Below are positions 12,022 to 22,591 of a DNA stretch of 64,000 bases, in pieces. A program made the translations under genes and the position numbers. This stretch comes from Ascochyta rabiei. Taxonomy: Eukaryota > Ascomycota > Dothideomycetes > Pleosporales > Didymellaceae. The notes under the pieces were generated by a model. It saw only the letters and a program-made list of their open reading frames with translations, searched no databases and was not told the origin of the DNA. Numbering within the stretch: position 1 is the first letter of the stretch; the number at the start of each line of letters is the position of its first letter. Location: positions 1 through 64,000 of the forward strand of contig NC_082422.1 in NCBI RefSeq assembly GCF_004011695.2, written 5' to 3'.

Positions 12022-12080
12022 GAGAGGAGAGGGGTAGATTAATTCCAGGTTTATTATTGTGGAATAAGCCTGCTGGCCCT
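12022..12080. repeat. Dispersed palindrome D
   Basis: The arms GGGGTAGATTAATTCCAGG and GTGGAATAAGCCTGCTGGCCC pair around a short AT-rich loop. The stop codon of the gene at 12080-13560 (TAA, 12082-12080) touches its outer edge. Confidence 0.75.
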
Positions 12081-13560
12081 TAAGCAGAGCAGTTAAACGT
12101 ACTAAACTGTTGTTGCTCTATTTCTAACTACTTGCAAATTAACTTATCCGCTAACTCCCCTATTGCCTTCTTGTCTTCAGACTACTGCTTAAGCCTAGCA
12201 GGCGAACAGTTCTTTAGGTCAACATTATTGTTATTAATTTTGTTAACTGGCTTAGACATGTCTACTCTAATTATGCTGTCTAAGCTAATAAGCCGCACGT
12301 TATCTGTGCCTTTAATCTTATAGAACTACTTATAGCAATAATTTAGTTTAGGGTTGTTATTACTAACAACGTTAAGCAGAAATAACGCTAGGGGTGCCCT
12401 GCGTGTGCCTTTTTTAGCATCTAGTAATATTGTTATCTAGCAGAACTTCTCCAATTAATGTTAGTTTGTCTTACGCTTAGTAGGAGCTGCGCTTTTACGC
12501 TTAGCAGCTACAGCTAGCGTTAGATAGAAGGTAAGCTTAGGTAATTAAAGATAGCCTAATGCACGCGCTACAGCCGGACCCTTACCCTTAAGATTAATTA
12601 TAGGGCGCTTAGCTAGACCCTTACCCTTAAGGTTAACTTTAGGGTGTTTAGCAGGACCCTTGCCTTTAAGGTTGACTTTAGGGTGCTCTGCCTCATTAGG
12701 CGTGCTTGTGTTAGTGTTAGTGTTAGTGTTGTTGTTGCTGGAGATGTTAATTAGCATAGTAGCAGCCTCCTTATTAGCAGCGTTCTCCTTGTTGTATGCT
12801 GCATTAAGTAACTTAATAGTGTTGTAATTCTTCTAGTATATTAGCAGAATTATCTACACTTAATTAAGCTAAACCCTGTGCGCAATTCTACTGTAGTAAA
12901 ATAGGCTAGTAACAGAGTTAAATAACACAAAAGACACACATAAGACAAAGTAGGCTGCCTAGTAACTGTAATTCTAGAGTGATTAGTTGGCGTCTGTTAA
13001 CTAGACAATAGCTAACTACTTTAGGTCCTTTAGGATATTAACAATTGTAGAGAATTGTGCTTAAACTATCCTCTTAGGTATGCTAGCTAGGCCCTCCGTA
13101 AACTTTTAGTAAATATTAAAGACGTGTAAGTCTACAATGCTGGTAAACGCCTTAGTCTCTAAGCCAAACTAAGGAGCTATTCCCTAGAATAACTAATAAG
13201 GCTTGTAGTTAGGACAAGTAGGGTTAACTACAATTTCTCTTAAGAGAAGGTCCACGTTAAATGCGGGGTTAGCTAAAGTTAATAGCTAGTTAGTGTTGTC
13301 CTCTGTTAAACCATTACTAGGAGTAGGTTTAGATGTAGTAGTCTTTATATAGTGTCTATGCTCTTTATTGTGTGTAGCTAACAACTCTTATGTAAGGAGA
13401 CATCTTAACTTAACCTTATTGTTGTTGTTAGACTCTTTATACGTTAGAGCAGTGTCTACTATAACATCTATATTAGTTATTGTAACATCTAGAGTAGTCT
13501 TATGCTCTTACTAATAGGTTAGTGTAACTAGTGCAGCTATAGTAGTTGTTTGTAGTAACA
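12080..13560 (-). pseudogene. Unknown protein with three basic PKVNLKGKGPA repeats, RIP-damaged
   Basis: A minus-strand frame of about 490 codons ends at TAA 12082-12080. The N-terminal half (about 13500-12800) is interrupted by stops consistent with RIP, with segments such as NPAFNVDLLLREIVVNPTC and GLASIPKRIV. At 12757-12545 a 70-codon stop-free run holds a short Asn/Thr stretch, then three tandem 13-residue repeats of the type HPKVNLKGKGPAK, each with Lys-Gly-Lys-Gly. A second basic patch (AKRKSAAPTKRKT) follows, then a helical C-terminus ending in FNCSA. The repeats look like minor-groove or chromatin contacts by composition alone. No family is recognised. Confidence 0.6.
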
Positions 13561-13619
13561 GAACGTGTCTAAAAAACTAAAATGTAATTACTAATAGTTA
13601 CTAATAAATTGTTGCTAGA

Positions 13620-13680
13620 TAGGGGGGGGTAGGCAGATTCCAACTTTTGTATTAGACCTGGAATCAAGCCGCCTTCCCTA
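13620..13680. repeat. Dispersed palindrome E
   Basis: The least damaged member: left arm GGGGGGTAGGCAGATTCCAAC, right arm CCTGGAATCAAGCCGCCTTC. It sits between the divergent starts of the minus-strand gene at 12080-13560 and the plus-strand gene at 13689-14022, so it is not at a 3' end here. Confidence 0.85.
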
Positions 13681-13688
13681 TTAACAAG

Positions 13689-14022
13689 GGGTAGAGTAAG
13701 TGAAAAACTGTTAAGTTTGCTACAAATTAAAGAAAAATTAGAGTTATCTAATAAGGAGCTGGTCTAGGTTAAAGAATAGATATCTGTAGGTAACAGTGGA
13801 GTATCTATAGCTAGGCAGTTGCAAATTAACAACAATTAAATTGTTAAAGGATCTATAAAAGACAAATGTAAATGTAATAAAGGAAGTAAAATGCTTAAAG
13901 GTATTAAAGCAACGCAGACAAATAAAAATCTAAGTAGGTAGTTCTATAACTACTACTATACCACAATGTCTATAAGCGAACGTCTACTGCTAGTAGCTAG
14001 AGAGAAAGGGGGGGTAGGCTGA
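13689..14022 (+). pseudogene. Small unknown plus-strand protein, about 110 codons, RIP-damaged
   Basis: A frame with only four internal stops (three TAG, one TAA) runs from about 13689 to TGA at 14020-14022. It is Lys/Leu-rich, starts with a predicted helix (SEKLLSLLQIKEKLELSN) and contains a short Cys pair (KCKCNKG). Segments GVSIARQLQINNN and MSISERLLLVAREKG could form a helix-turn-helix, but this is a guess from shape. The stop codon is written by the left arm of palindrome F (TGATTCC). It is transcribed opposite to its neighbours. Confidence 0.5.
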
Positions 14023-14300
14023 TTCCAGTTTCTGCTGGAGTGTATTCTAGTAGTAGACTTGGTTGTAAGCTAGGTGGTAGACTTAGTTGTAAGCTATGTG
14101 GTTAACGTCTACAGGGCGAGTGGGAAGGTAGGTAGAGGGAACAAGAGCAGGAAGGGAGGGAGGGGGGGAGGGTTTATATATGCTCTGGGGTGGTCTATGC
14201 AGGGGGGGGGAAGGGGGCGTACGCAGAGGAAGCTTCTAGCAACTACATTACAGGTAGGTACAGAGGCAGTATAGCTAGAGGGAAAGCTAGAATTAGTCTG
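14006..14300. repeat. Dispersed palindrome F, arms separated by about 250 bp
   Basis: The left arm GGGGGGTAGGCTGATTCCAG is at 14009-14028. Its partner, CTAGAATTAGTCTGCTGGCCC, is at about 14288-14308. A G-rich insert separates them, so this palindrome has been opened or has captured DNA. Confidence 0.6.
14100..14220 (+). other. G-run tract with G-quadruplex potential
   Basis: Repeated G runs (GGGAGGGAGGGGGGGAGGG near 14153-14172 and GGGGGGGGAAGGGGGC near 14203-14218) stand out in AT-rich surroundings. The short frame across it is a by-product of low complexity. Quadruplex formation is inferred from the spacing of G runs. Confidence 0.6.
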
Positions 14301-14635
14301 CTGGCCCTTGTTATAATATAAGAGGAGTTATAGGTAAGTACACAGGCAGTATAGTTAACAGAAAAGTTAAAAACAGTACGCTAGCCCTTACTATTATATG
14401 TAGAGTTACAGGCAGGTACTTATGTAGCATAGCTAGAGAAAAAGCTAGAATAAGTCTGCTAGCCCTTATTATAATATAAGTAAAGTTATAGGCAGTTACA
14501 CTAGTAGTATAGTTAGCAGGTAAGCTACAATTAGTACGCTAGCCCTTATTATTATATAAGTAGAGTTACGTACAGGTACACAGGAAGCATAGCTAGAGGG
14601 AAAGCTAGAATTAGTCTGCTAGCCTCTACAGTACA
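14250..14635. repeat. Tandem array, about five 83-bp units, each carrying a palindrome arm
   Basis: Units begin around GGTAGGTACAGAGGCAGTATAG and contain AAGCTAGAATTAGTCTGCTGGCCCTT, followed by an AT-rich TATAATATAAG stretch. The word CTAGAATTAGTCTGC is the RIP-altered right arm of the palindrome family, so the array arose by amplification of one arm plus flank. Confidence 0.8.
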
Positions 14636-14689
14636 ACGGGTAGAGGTGCATAGTCTGTGTTAGTATAGCTATTACTATTTGTAACAAGA

Positions 14690-17600
14690 GGGTAAGGTAA
14701 GCATAAAGTTGTTTTACTTAGGTAACAGCGTTGTATTAACGTACTTATTAATTATGCAGAAAGTTTAATTAAGTTAGTAGCTCTTTGTATAGGTTTAATG
14801 TGTTGTCTATAAAGTAGGTGTAAGTAAGCTAATTAAGTGCTAGAATAATCCTGCCTGCTTTAAAGTCGTTTCTATAATTAACAACACTGCTAAAGTATTT
14901 TTAAAACTAAGGTGTTAGGTCTTTTACTATAGAACGTAGTGTCTAGTTAGACTAGCTTTGCAGACTACTGTCCCTAGTTTCAGCATGTCCTTATACCTAG
15001 TTAATCCATTTTAGTTAGGTAGTTAGATAGTTCTCCTAGAGGCATACCTAGGTGTTGTAGATAGCAAATTGGTCTTAATAGAAAACACCTTCTTATCTCT
15101 TTGTATAGGCTTTGCTAGTGCCTTTAATGTTCTACTGTAGACAACAATTACAAGGTATAAGACAGGTCCAGCATTAACCTTTTCCTTACTAGTTTCCTAT
15201 AGCTTTTCTGTATAAGTATACTAGGTCGCCTATAAATTTCACATAACTGTTGTTGCTAGTTCCGCATTATACCTTTGCGTAATTTATTAGGTTACCTTCT
15301 ATAAAGCAGGCCACATAATAATTAGACTAGAACTGTTAGGTTGTAGGCAGTTCTATTATAAATACGCTTACTTGTTCTGCCTTGCTAGAACCTAATAGTT
15401 AGTAGTTAAACTCTAACTGCCTTTGCTGCTAGGCAGCGCAGTACTTTGCTATTAGTAATCTACTAGATGTGGTGGTTAGAGTACGTTTTGTTAGGTTTGC
15501 TTAGTCTCTAGCTTAAGGGCTAAGCTTGTCTATAGGACTTGCAGGACGCTTACGGGCACTAGCCTAAGGACTCTAACTTGTTAGATCAGGTTAGTTAATA
15601 CTTAAGGTAAGTTTTAGTGTTCCTTTATAAGGTGGTGACATAGTATAGCTAGCTAAACTTGTTATTATTACGTTAAGGCAATCTGCTTTAGATTAGCTTA
15701 AGTTTAGTATAGTTTTATTGTTAGTTAGCAGGATCTGCGTCTCTTTGTTTAGTTTTAGTGTGCATAGTAAGTTAAGATTTATTAGCTTTGTTGCAACGCT
15801 AATATAGTGTAATATAGGGGACACAGTAATAGTTAAATAAAGCTGCGCGTGGCAAACATTGCAGGCTACCTCTAATTTCTTACACTAGTCTTGCTGTTTA
15901 TTGTTAAAATATTAGTCTAATACGCAACGTCTGCAGGTTTTTTTATCCTTATTATCTTAGATAAATCCTAATATAATTACTCTTATACACAGGTCTAACT
16001 TATTATAGTGTATATTTAGTATACTTAATAATAGTACAAGTCTACCTATGCATGCTAACCTGTTACGTCCTATGCATCTGCTTTCTTATATCTAATTAAT
16101 AAGACTGTTAGGCTTGCTAAAGCAAAATACTGCAGGTAGAAATTCTATGTAAACACTAGCTAAGAATGCACTTGTTGTAACTAAGAAGCTGTGTGTAGTT
16201 ACCGCAAACGTGTCTTATTTACTAGCTTTAGTAGACTTAGGTATGTCTCTATGTATACACCCACACTATAGCAGATTTACTAGTTCCTCTGCTGTTGTTG
16301 GCATGTTAACGTAAATGAGTGTCTTCTTAAATTCTTTGCTCTAAGACTAGGTGTATTCTGCTAGCTGTTCTACTGTAGCTTTTATTAAGTAAGGCAGAAT
16401 GTGTACTTAGTAGTAGACATTAGTACAAACAGTAGGTTCCCTAAAGGTTTCTACAGTGTCTAATAGGCCTATTAGCTAGTAGGTAAAGCGTTGCTCTTTG
16501 TATAGAACAGTAGTAGACAGGAGGGTAACTCTAGTAGCATACTAGGCTAATAAATAAAGGTTTTTTAAGTAAGGCTGGTATAAGTTGTTAGGTTGCAGTA
16601 TGTAGTGGAATTTGTCCACTACTATACATTTAAGACAACCTAAAGATACTAATCTTTTTATAATGTTAATAAAGTTACTTTACGCTATACTTTTAGGTGT
16701 TACTAGGATAATAGAAGCTGTTTTGTTACACCTGCCATCTTTCTAGATAGTTGCCCTAATCTATAGTAACTTGCATTGTCCTAAGATGTTAGTACGTAAC
16801 GTTGTAAGTAGAACTACTACTATAGTCTAGCTATAGCTTAGATAACATACTAGTAAAAGGAAGAGTAGACTCTTACCCAACCTAGTGCTAGCTACGTATG
16901 CAACTGTAGTCACACTAGACATAATAGCCACTAGTGCTTCTTTTTATTTTCCTCGAAACTAAGCGTGGGGTCTAAGGTTCTCCTTAAGTAATAACAAGTA
17001 GTTAATATCTAGTTGTGATTGGATTTTGTCGCTTAGAGTTAGAGTTGCCTGCTAGTCTTTTAGGTGTAGTAAGCTGTTAAACCCTAATACATAATACTAC
17101 TAGGATAATATCTTATAGTGTGCTTAGGCAATATCTTATATCTGTGTAAAAATATTAGATATGTCTAGTGCATACACATTATAGCCTGTCTCTAGTAAGT
17201 AGCTAGCCTGTATCTCTTGCGCTTCTGCTTCTGCTTTATCTATAATTTTGTCTACTTCTTCTCTTAAGAGCTCCTGTAGTAGCCTGTAGTAGGCGTTTAT
17301 TCTTCTTCTAAAGGTAATAAGTAAATAGTAAAGGGTACTTAGATTAATCTCTTAGCCTATCTAACGCATAGTGGCCTTTAAAATAGCTTTGCTAAGGTAA
17401 TGTAAGGTTGTGTGCTGGCTGCTATTTACATCTAGCTAAAGAAAACTGCTTATAGCAAGTTTATAGTGTCTATCCTACTAAGAGGAAACATATTAGTATT
17501 ATAGTAAGACATAAAAGGGTCGTATTAGCTACAGATACTAGACAAGAAAGGATCTAATCTCTTGTAGAAGGAACTAATACACAGTCTTTAGTGTTTTATT

Positions 17601-20060
17601 ACAGTTATAGCCCTTGTAATATTACAGCACTACAGTAACTAGGCTGTTAAAGAGTAATATGTTGCGCAGTCTATTAGCAACTGTGTTTTGGTGCTAAAGA
17701 CTTAATATCTCTATGCCTATAGCTAGTTGTCTGCTTATAAGGTAGACTAAGCACATTAGGTGCTTAAGAAACTCTTGCACTAGGTTGCTATACTTAGTAA
17801 TCTAGTTTAGGTTTGTTAAATCTGTAATAGCATATTTCTTATATATTCTAGTGCGCACTGCTTCTACTAGTTAACTAGTAATAAATCCCTTTTTAGTATA
17901 TAGCTGAGGAGAGCTGTCTAATAATAAGCTGTAGCCAGGTGTTACGTAGGTTGCTTACTCTTCTAGTGTATCCTAAGGTATAGAAGGTAGTAAGCTCTGT
18001 AAGTTAACAAAACAGAGCTGTTCTAGGCTTTTCAATGCACTGCTGTATTTGTTCTAAACTACACTCTAGAGTTAAGGTAAAGATGTGTAAATAGATTAAA
18101 CAGTAATATATCTGCTGTTCTAATAGACAAATACATCTAGATTCTCTCTATATTAAAACTAGCTTGCAAACTAAGCTGTTAATATTATCTAGCTTATAGT
18201 TGTTAGGTACTTGCATGTAAGGTAGTTATGCACCTAGTGCTAGAAACTATCTACTTAACTTCTGTTCTTATCCTCTGTAATTAAATGTAGTTCTTTGCTC
18301 TCTTCTTTCTCCTAGAAGCGCTGTGCCTCTTTAATAGATATTAGGCAGTTATTAGTGGTTGTCCTGTCTAGGTACAGTAGTTCTAAGTAATCTGCGTATT
18401 TATCCTGGTATTCTTGTACTACAGCAAATTAGGTAAGTTTCTTTAGGGCTAAGAGATTAGTTACAAAGTTGTAAACCTCTTAAAATCTAGTACTGCTTAG
18501 ATTTAGTAAGATGACTGCTATAGGAAGAAGGATGCTAAGTTCTAATTTATCTGTCTAGGTAGTCTGCTTAATAAGCAAAAGCTTAAAGTTATAATATATT
18601 TTCTCTAGTACAGACAATTTAGTTTAGGTGTAGTTAGCTGTTACTAAAGGAAGGTAACTCTTATTACTCTTAGTGTACACCTTAATTTCAGACTATGCTT
18701 ATCTCTATATTAGGGTAAGGTAAACAGTTTAGTGTGCGTCTTTCTCTAGTGCCCTTATAAAGAATAGGAATATCTTTAAGACATATATAGTATAACAAAG
18801 ATTAAAGTTTTAGTATACTATTAGGGGATAAAGAGGTATATCTTAAGGGTGCTCTTATATAACAGCAATCTGTACATGTTATAATATCTAAACAGCTGTG
18901 TTTTACTATATCTAAACTATACTCTTTACTATATAATAGATAAAGTGTAGCTTTAGTTCTTCTAGTACTTTTAGTATAGATGTTATAGCAACTACCTCCT
19001 TCTAAGAAGTAAACGTTAATAGTACTTCTAAAAAGCAAGTGTGTATAAGCTAAGGGTTAGTATAAATACTAGGAGTCTTACTAATAGAATTAAGACGCTT
19101 ATAGCAATTATATGTTGCCTATTTTTTTGTAGAGTTAAGCTATAACTACAATCTCTTAAGTAGTGTTAGTTTTAAATGTTTGTCTTTTAGTATAGAGGTA
19201 GGTAGTATAATTAGTACGGTATTTGTTATTTTATGCTGTTTAATAGCTAGCGTAGTTCTAAGCTGCTTGTCTGTTTCCTATACAGCAAATAAGTAAGCTG
19301 CTTTATAATAAGAGTATTAACTAGGTATTGCTGTAAAGTACTATTAAGCGTTAACAATGTTAATGTAAGGTTAGTACTATAATGTCTCTTAATACTAGCA
19401 TAGGGCTGTAATGTTGTAAACTTTGTGCAGATAGGTCTTTATGTTTTTCTTAGCAGTCTATCTAGTATTAACGTATTAACAGTAGGTGCATTAGTAGCAT
19501 TAGTAGTGCAACTTTGGACTATCTATAACGTCTAGTGTGTTACTTAGAGGATAGAAGTCTTTGTATGTAGATCTAACATGTTGTTCTTTAGTAAATAAAG
19601 AGACCTCTTAATAGATTACTACTTATTCCTTTAGGGTTATGTCTTTATAGTAGTAGTTGTCTAAGTGTTTATATACTGCGTATAGAAGCAATACATACTA
19701 GTATAAGGTATAAGAAATAAACTAGTGCTTATAATTATAAGAAATAAACTTAATAGCAGATATAATAGTTGCCTGTAGTACAGTTAACAGTGCTGCTCTT
19801 AGTAATTGTTTTAGGCCTACTAGTGCAGTTTATTTGTTGCAGTGCTGATTAGCAAAACGTTGTTCTAGAGAAACGTTAACTTTGCTCTGCGCATAATAAT
19901 AAAAGTCTTAATATTGTCTGCACTTTGCTCCTACGCACGCTATAACAAATATTACATTACTACTATTACTAGAACAGCTAACAAACAGCTAAGACAATGT
20001 TAACTTCTTTTGTAAAGTCTCTGTTTAGACAGGAGAGACTTTGCCTTTCTTTAGTTTTGT
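14690..20060 (-). pseudogene. Second, distinct RecQ-like DEFH helicase, RIP-damaged
   Basis: A very long minus-strand frame (roughly 1,700 codons; ends uncertain) carries SF2 helicase motifs in order. Motif I is at about 16890-16859 (now STRLGKSLLF, where GTGSGKS is expected). Motif Ib follows (VTPKSIA). Motif II is at 16626-16591, VVDKFHYIL, where DEFH is expected. A motif III-like STT comes next, and motif VI is at about 16096-16036 (ESRCIGRNRLACIGR, where GRIGRDG is expected). A CRRC segment downstream may bind zinc. The long N-terminal half (20.0-17.0 kb) has coding runs such as SLEQRFANQHCNK and YYRLLQELLREEVDKIIDKA. Motif II differs from the DECH of the telomere-proximal helicase, so it is not a copy of that gene. 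The C-terminal 700 bp down to 14.7 kb still look coding. It is the largest gene of the block. Confidence 0.75.
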
Positions 20061-20119
20061 TGTAATATCTAATTAACGCTAGCAGGTGTTTGTGGCTCTA
20101 TCTCCTAAGGTTGTGTTAC

Positions 20120-21450
20120 ATTAGATATGTTAACGTGTTTATAAGCAAGATCTTCTGCAGGTTATAACAAGTGTCTATTAAAATGTAACACCTGCTCTTA
20201 AAGAGGAGGTTAAAGAGTTAGAAGGGGGCGTTGAAGGGACGCTACAGTTACCACTAGCAACAGTTGTTTAAGAAAAGAGACAGGAGAATAAAAATGTTTA
20301 AAGTAGCCTAGGGGATAAAAGGCTATCTAAACGTTAGAAAAGAAGTCCTGCAAAATCTGTTTAGGAACTACTTAATAAGAAACAGTTATAGTATAAGGCT
20401 TTTATAGAAAAAATTCTAGGTATAGGTATAGACACAGCTGTTAGTATAATTTTAAAGGCTGCTATAATTACAACATTAGATTGTTTAAAAGAGTAGAAGG
20501 TGATATTAAAGATGTAGAGGGTATAGTATAGGAATAGGAAGTTCTTACTAAAGGCAATGCTACAGCTTAGTCTTTCTAAAGATAGGAGTAGATGCTTAAC
20601 AGTTAACACTAAGCATTTGCTATTATAAACCCAGTTCCTACCTACTTAGAGCCAGGATGCTGCCTTGCAGGAATTTAGTATGGCTAAAGCGCGTAGTGTT
20701 AAGGGCCTGTTTTTTGCTATATAGAAGAGTTATACTACAGGCATTATAGAGGATATAAAATATTAATAGATTATGTCTGCTATATACACTAAATACAAAA
20801 CCTTAGAGGGTTAGTTACGTAAACGTGCAGCCCCTTTAGGTAGAAGAGGCTATAGATTAGCTATAGTTATAAGAGAATAGTTGTTTACGTTATTGTATAT
20901 AAACGCTAATAGGTCTCTAGCTACACAGTAGAGTTACACTGCAGACTAGAAGGAGTTTAGACACTGTTTAGATTATAGAAAGAGGTAGTCTATATTGTAC
21001 TAAAAGTTTACATTAGGCATCTTTACTTTACTACTAAGAACTGCTGTTATAAACACGTACGTTAAGTAGACACTGTCTATTACTAGATTTACAGATTAGA
21101 TTAGTATAATTTTAGAGTGCAACAGCAATGTGTATAATATAGTTACTGCTATAAAAGGGCTATATATTGCCTGTGTAACAGATAGTAAACTGCTACTAGT
21201 GCTAAATCTAGAACAACTAGGTAATAGCGAACTATAGGAGTGCGACATAATTAGCGCGCCGTTACCTTAGTAAGATTAAGACAGATATGTGCAGGAAGTG
21301 CTTAATAATAGGGAGTAGTGTAGAAGTAATGCTGTTATTCTACTAATATAGGGTAAAATAGTATAAGCAGGTTTACGTTATATATTGTTAATAAGGTAAA
21401 CAGTACAAATATTTGTAAGCAAGAGTCTTATTTAATAATGTTCTAAGTAA
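20120..21450 (+). pseudogene. Unknown plus-strand protein, about 440 codons, RIP-damaged
   Basis: A plus-strand frame starts head-to-head with the second helicase, at about 20120, and ends just before palindrome G. Stop-free segments include YKAFIEKILGIGIDTAVS, LRKRAAPLGRRGYRLAIVI, FTLGIFTLLLRTAVINTYV and DSKLLLVLNLEQLGNSEL, joined by TAG/TAA in places expected for Gln or Trp. The N-terminus is acidic then basic; the second half has hydrophobic strands. No family is recognised. The divergent arrangement would allow a promoter shared with the helicase, though the two frames may overlap by a few tens of bases. Confidence 0.55.
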
Positions 21451-21461
21451 TAATTAGGGTA

Positions 21462-21530
21462 AGAGAGGGAAGGGGCAGGTTAATTTCAGGTTCTTAATCC
21501 TAAAAACATAGAATTAGCCCGCTATCTCTT
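21462..21530. repeat. Dispersed palindrome G
   Basis: The left arm GGGGCAGGTTAATTTCAGGTT pairs with CATAGAATTAGCCCGCTATCTC. It lies just 3' of the plus-strand gene at 20120-21450. Confidence 0.75.
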
Positions 21531-21534
21531 AATA

Positions 21535-21935
21535 TAAGGAGAGTTTTCTACGCTCTAGAGTGTAAAAGATAATTTAGGTTATAGTGTGTAAAATGCAATA
21601 AAATAATAATATGTTAAAGGTTAGTCCTTAAGAAGAACACCCTGCCTTTTATTTTTTGTCCTATTTATTTACTATAATGTTGTCTTAATTATTGTATATT
21701 ACAAACCCTATTTACATAGTAGCACTATAATTAGTAGTTTTATAACATATAATTTATTGTTTTAGATTTTAATACTATTTAAACACTAGTTAATCTATAT
21801 AATAGATTGCTACGACTTTTTAGTTAGTGTAGTTTAGGTAGGTTTAAGCTAAGCCCTTATAGTTCTTCTACACTTCCTTAGCCTAGGCAGACAGCTGCTG
21901 CCCTGCTGTAAAGAATAATAGGTGCACAAGGTAAT
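21535..21935. other. AT-rich gap between palindromes G and H
   Basis: AT-rich with no supported frame; a CTGCTGCCCTGCTG patch near 21894 is the only GC-rich word. Confidence 0.5.
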
Positions 21936-21938
21936 AAG

Positions 21939-21991
21939 GAGGTAGGGGCTAATTCTAAGTTATAAAAACCTAGAATTTGTCCCTCTGCCCA
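21939..21991. repeat. Dispersed palindrome H
   Basis: The left arm GGTAGGGGCTAATTCTAAGTT and right arm AACCTAGAATTTGTCCCTCTG form the centromere-proximal end of the palindrome family; I saw no member further right. Confidence 0.7.
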
Positions 21992-22049
21992 CTAAAGACG
22001 TAAGGTTTAGGATTTTAGCAAACTAATGTAGTTTAAAGAATTAAGGTTT

Positions 22050-22330
22050 AAAAGTGCGCGTAGATAGTAAGGATTAACAGTAGTGTGTATATACAGTAAG
22101 GATTAACAGTAGTACATACAGATAGTAAGGATCAACAGCAGTGCGCACAGACAGTAAGGATTAACAGCAGTGTGCACAGACAGTAAGGATTAACAGTAGT
22201 GCGCATAGACAGTAAGGATTAACAGCAGTACGCACAGACAGTAAGGATTAACAGAGGTGCGCACAGACAGTAAGGATAGACAATAGTGCGCACAGATAGT
22301 AAGGATTAACAGTAGTGCGCACAGACAGTG
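22050..22330. repeat. 29-bp tandem repeat (AGTAAGGATTAACAGCAGTGCGCACAGAC)
   Basis: About nine to ten head-to-tail copies differing by C/T and G/A transitions typical of RIP (GTGCGC, GTGTGC, GTACGC). A GC-richer copy (GATGAGGATTAACGGCGGTGCGCAC) is at about 22514-22538 and an inverted one at about 22446-22475. Confidence 0.9.
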
Positions 22331-22334
22331 CGCT

Positions 22335-22590
22335 AGTAAACTATTAGGAACACTAAACAAGTAGAGGCTTGCATTACAACAACCTAAGCTCAGATTTGCT
22401 ATCTAAGACTAGTTTTAGAATCAGCATAAAATACTGCACCTAAATAACCCTAAACTCCGCCGTTAATCCTTACTTGTTGTTAAGTTATTTAGGTTTGAAG
22501 TTTGAGCACAGACGATGAGGATTAACGGCGGTGCGCACTAACCCCTTAGCACGGATTCATGCTGTAAATCCCCGAACCTAATATCTATAT
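22335..22590. other. GC-richer inverted-repeat patch and breakpoint
   Basis: Contains CTCCGCCGTTAATCCTTAC (inverted) and GATGAGGATTAACGGCGG (direct), less mutated versions of the neighbouring 29-bp unit. At about 22590 the sequence passes directly into an interrupted LINE, so this is the junction between the subtelomeric block and older transposon debris. Confidence 0.6.
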
Positions 22591-22591
22591 C

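Noticed and set aside
14074..14274. Gly/Arg-rich 66-codon frame
   Set aside because: It comes from the G-run tract; there is no support beyond low complexity.
20361..20609. Minus-strand 82-codon frame
   Set aside because: The plus strand carries the longer coding signal with RIP-type stops; this is its shadow.
5986..21991. A Starship or classical giant transposon
   Set aside because: I found no tyrosine recombinase of the DUF3435 type at an end and no defined target duplication, so the block is left unnamed.
5986..21991. A true integron
   Set aside because: No integrase or attI-like site was seen, genes lie on both strands, and the host is eukaryotic; only the gene-plus-palindrome layout is comparable.
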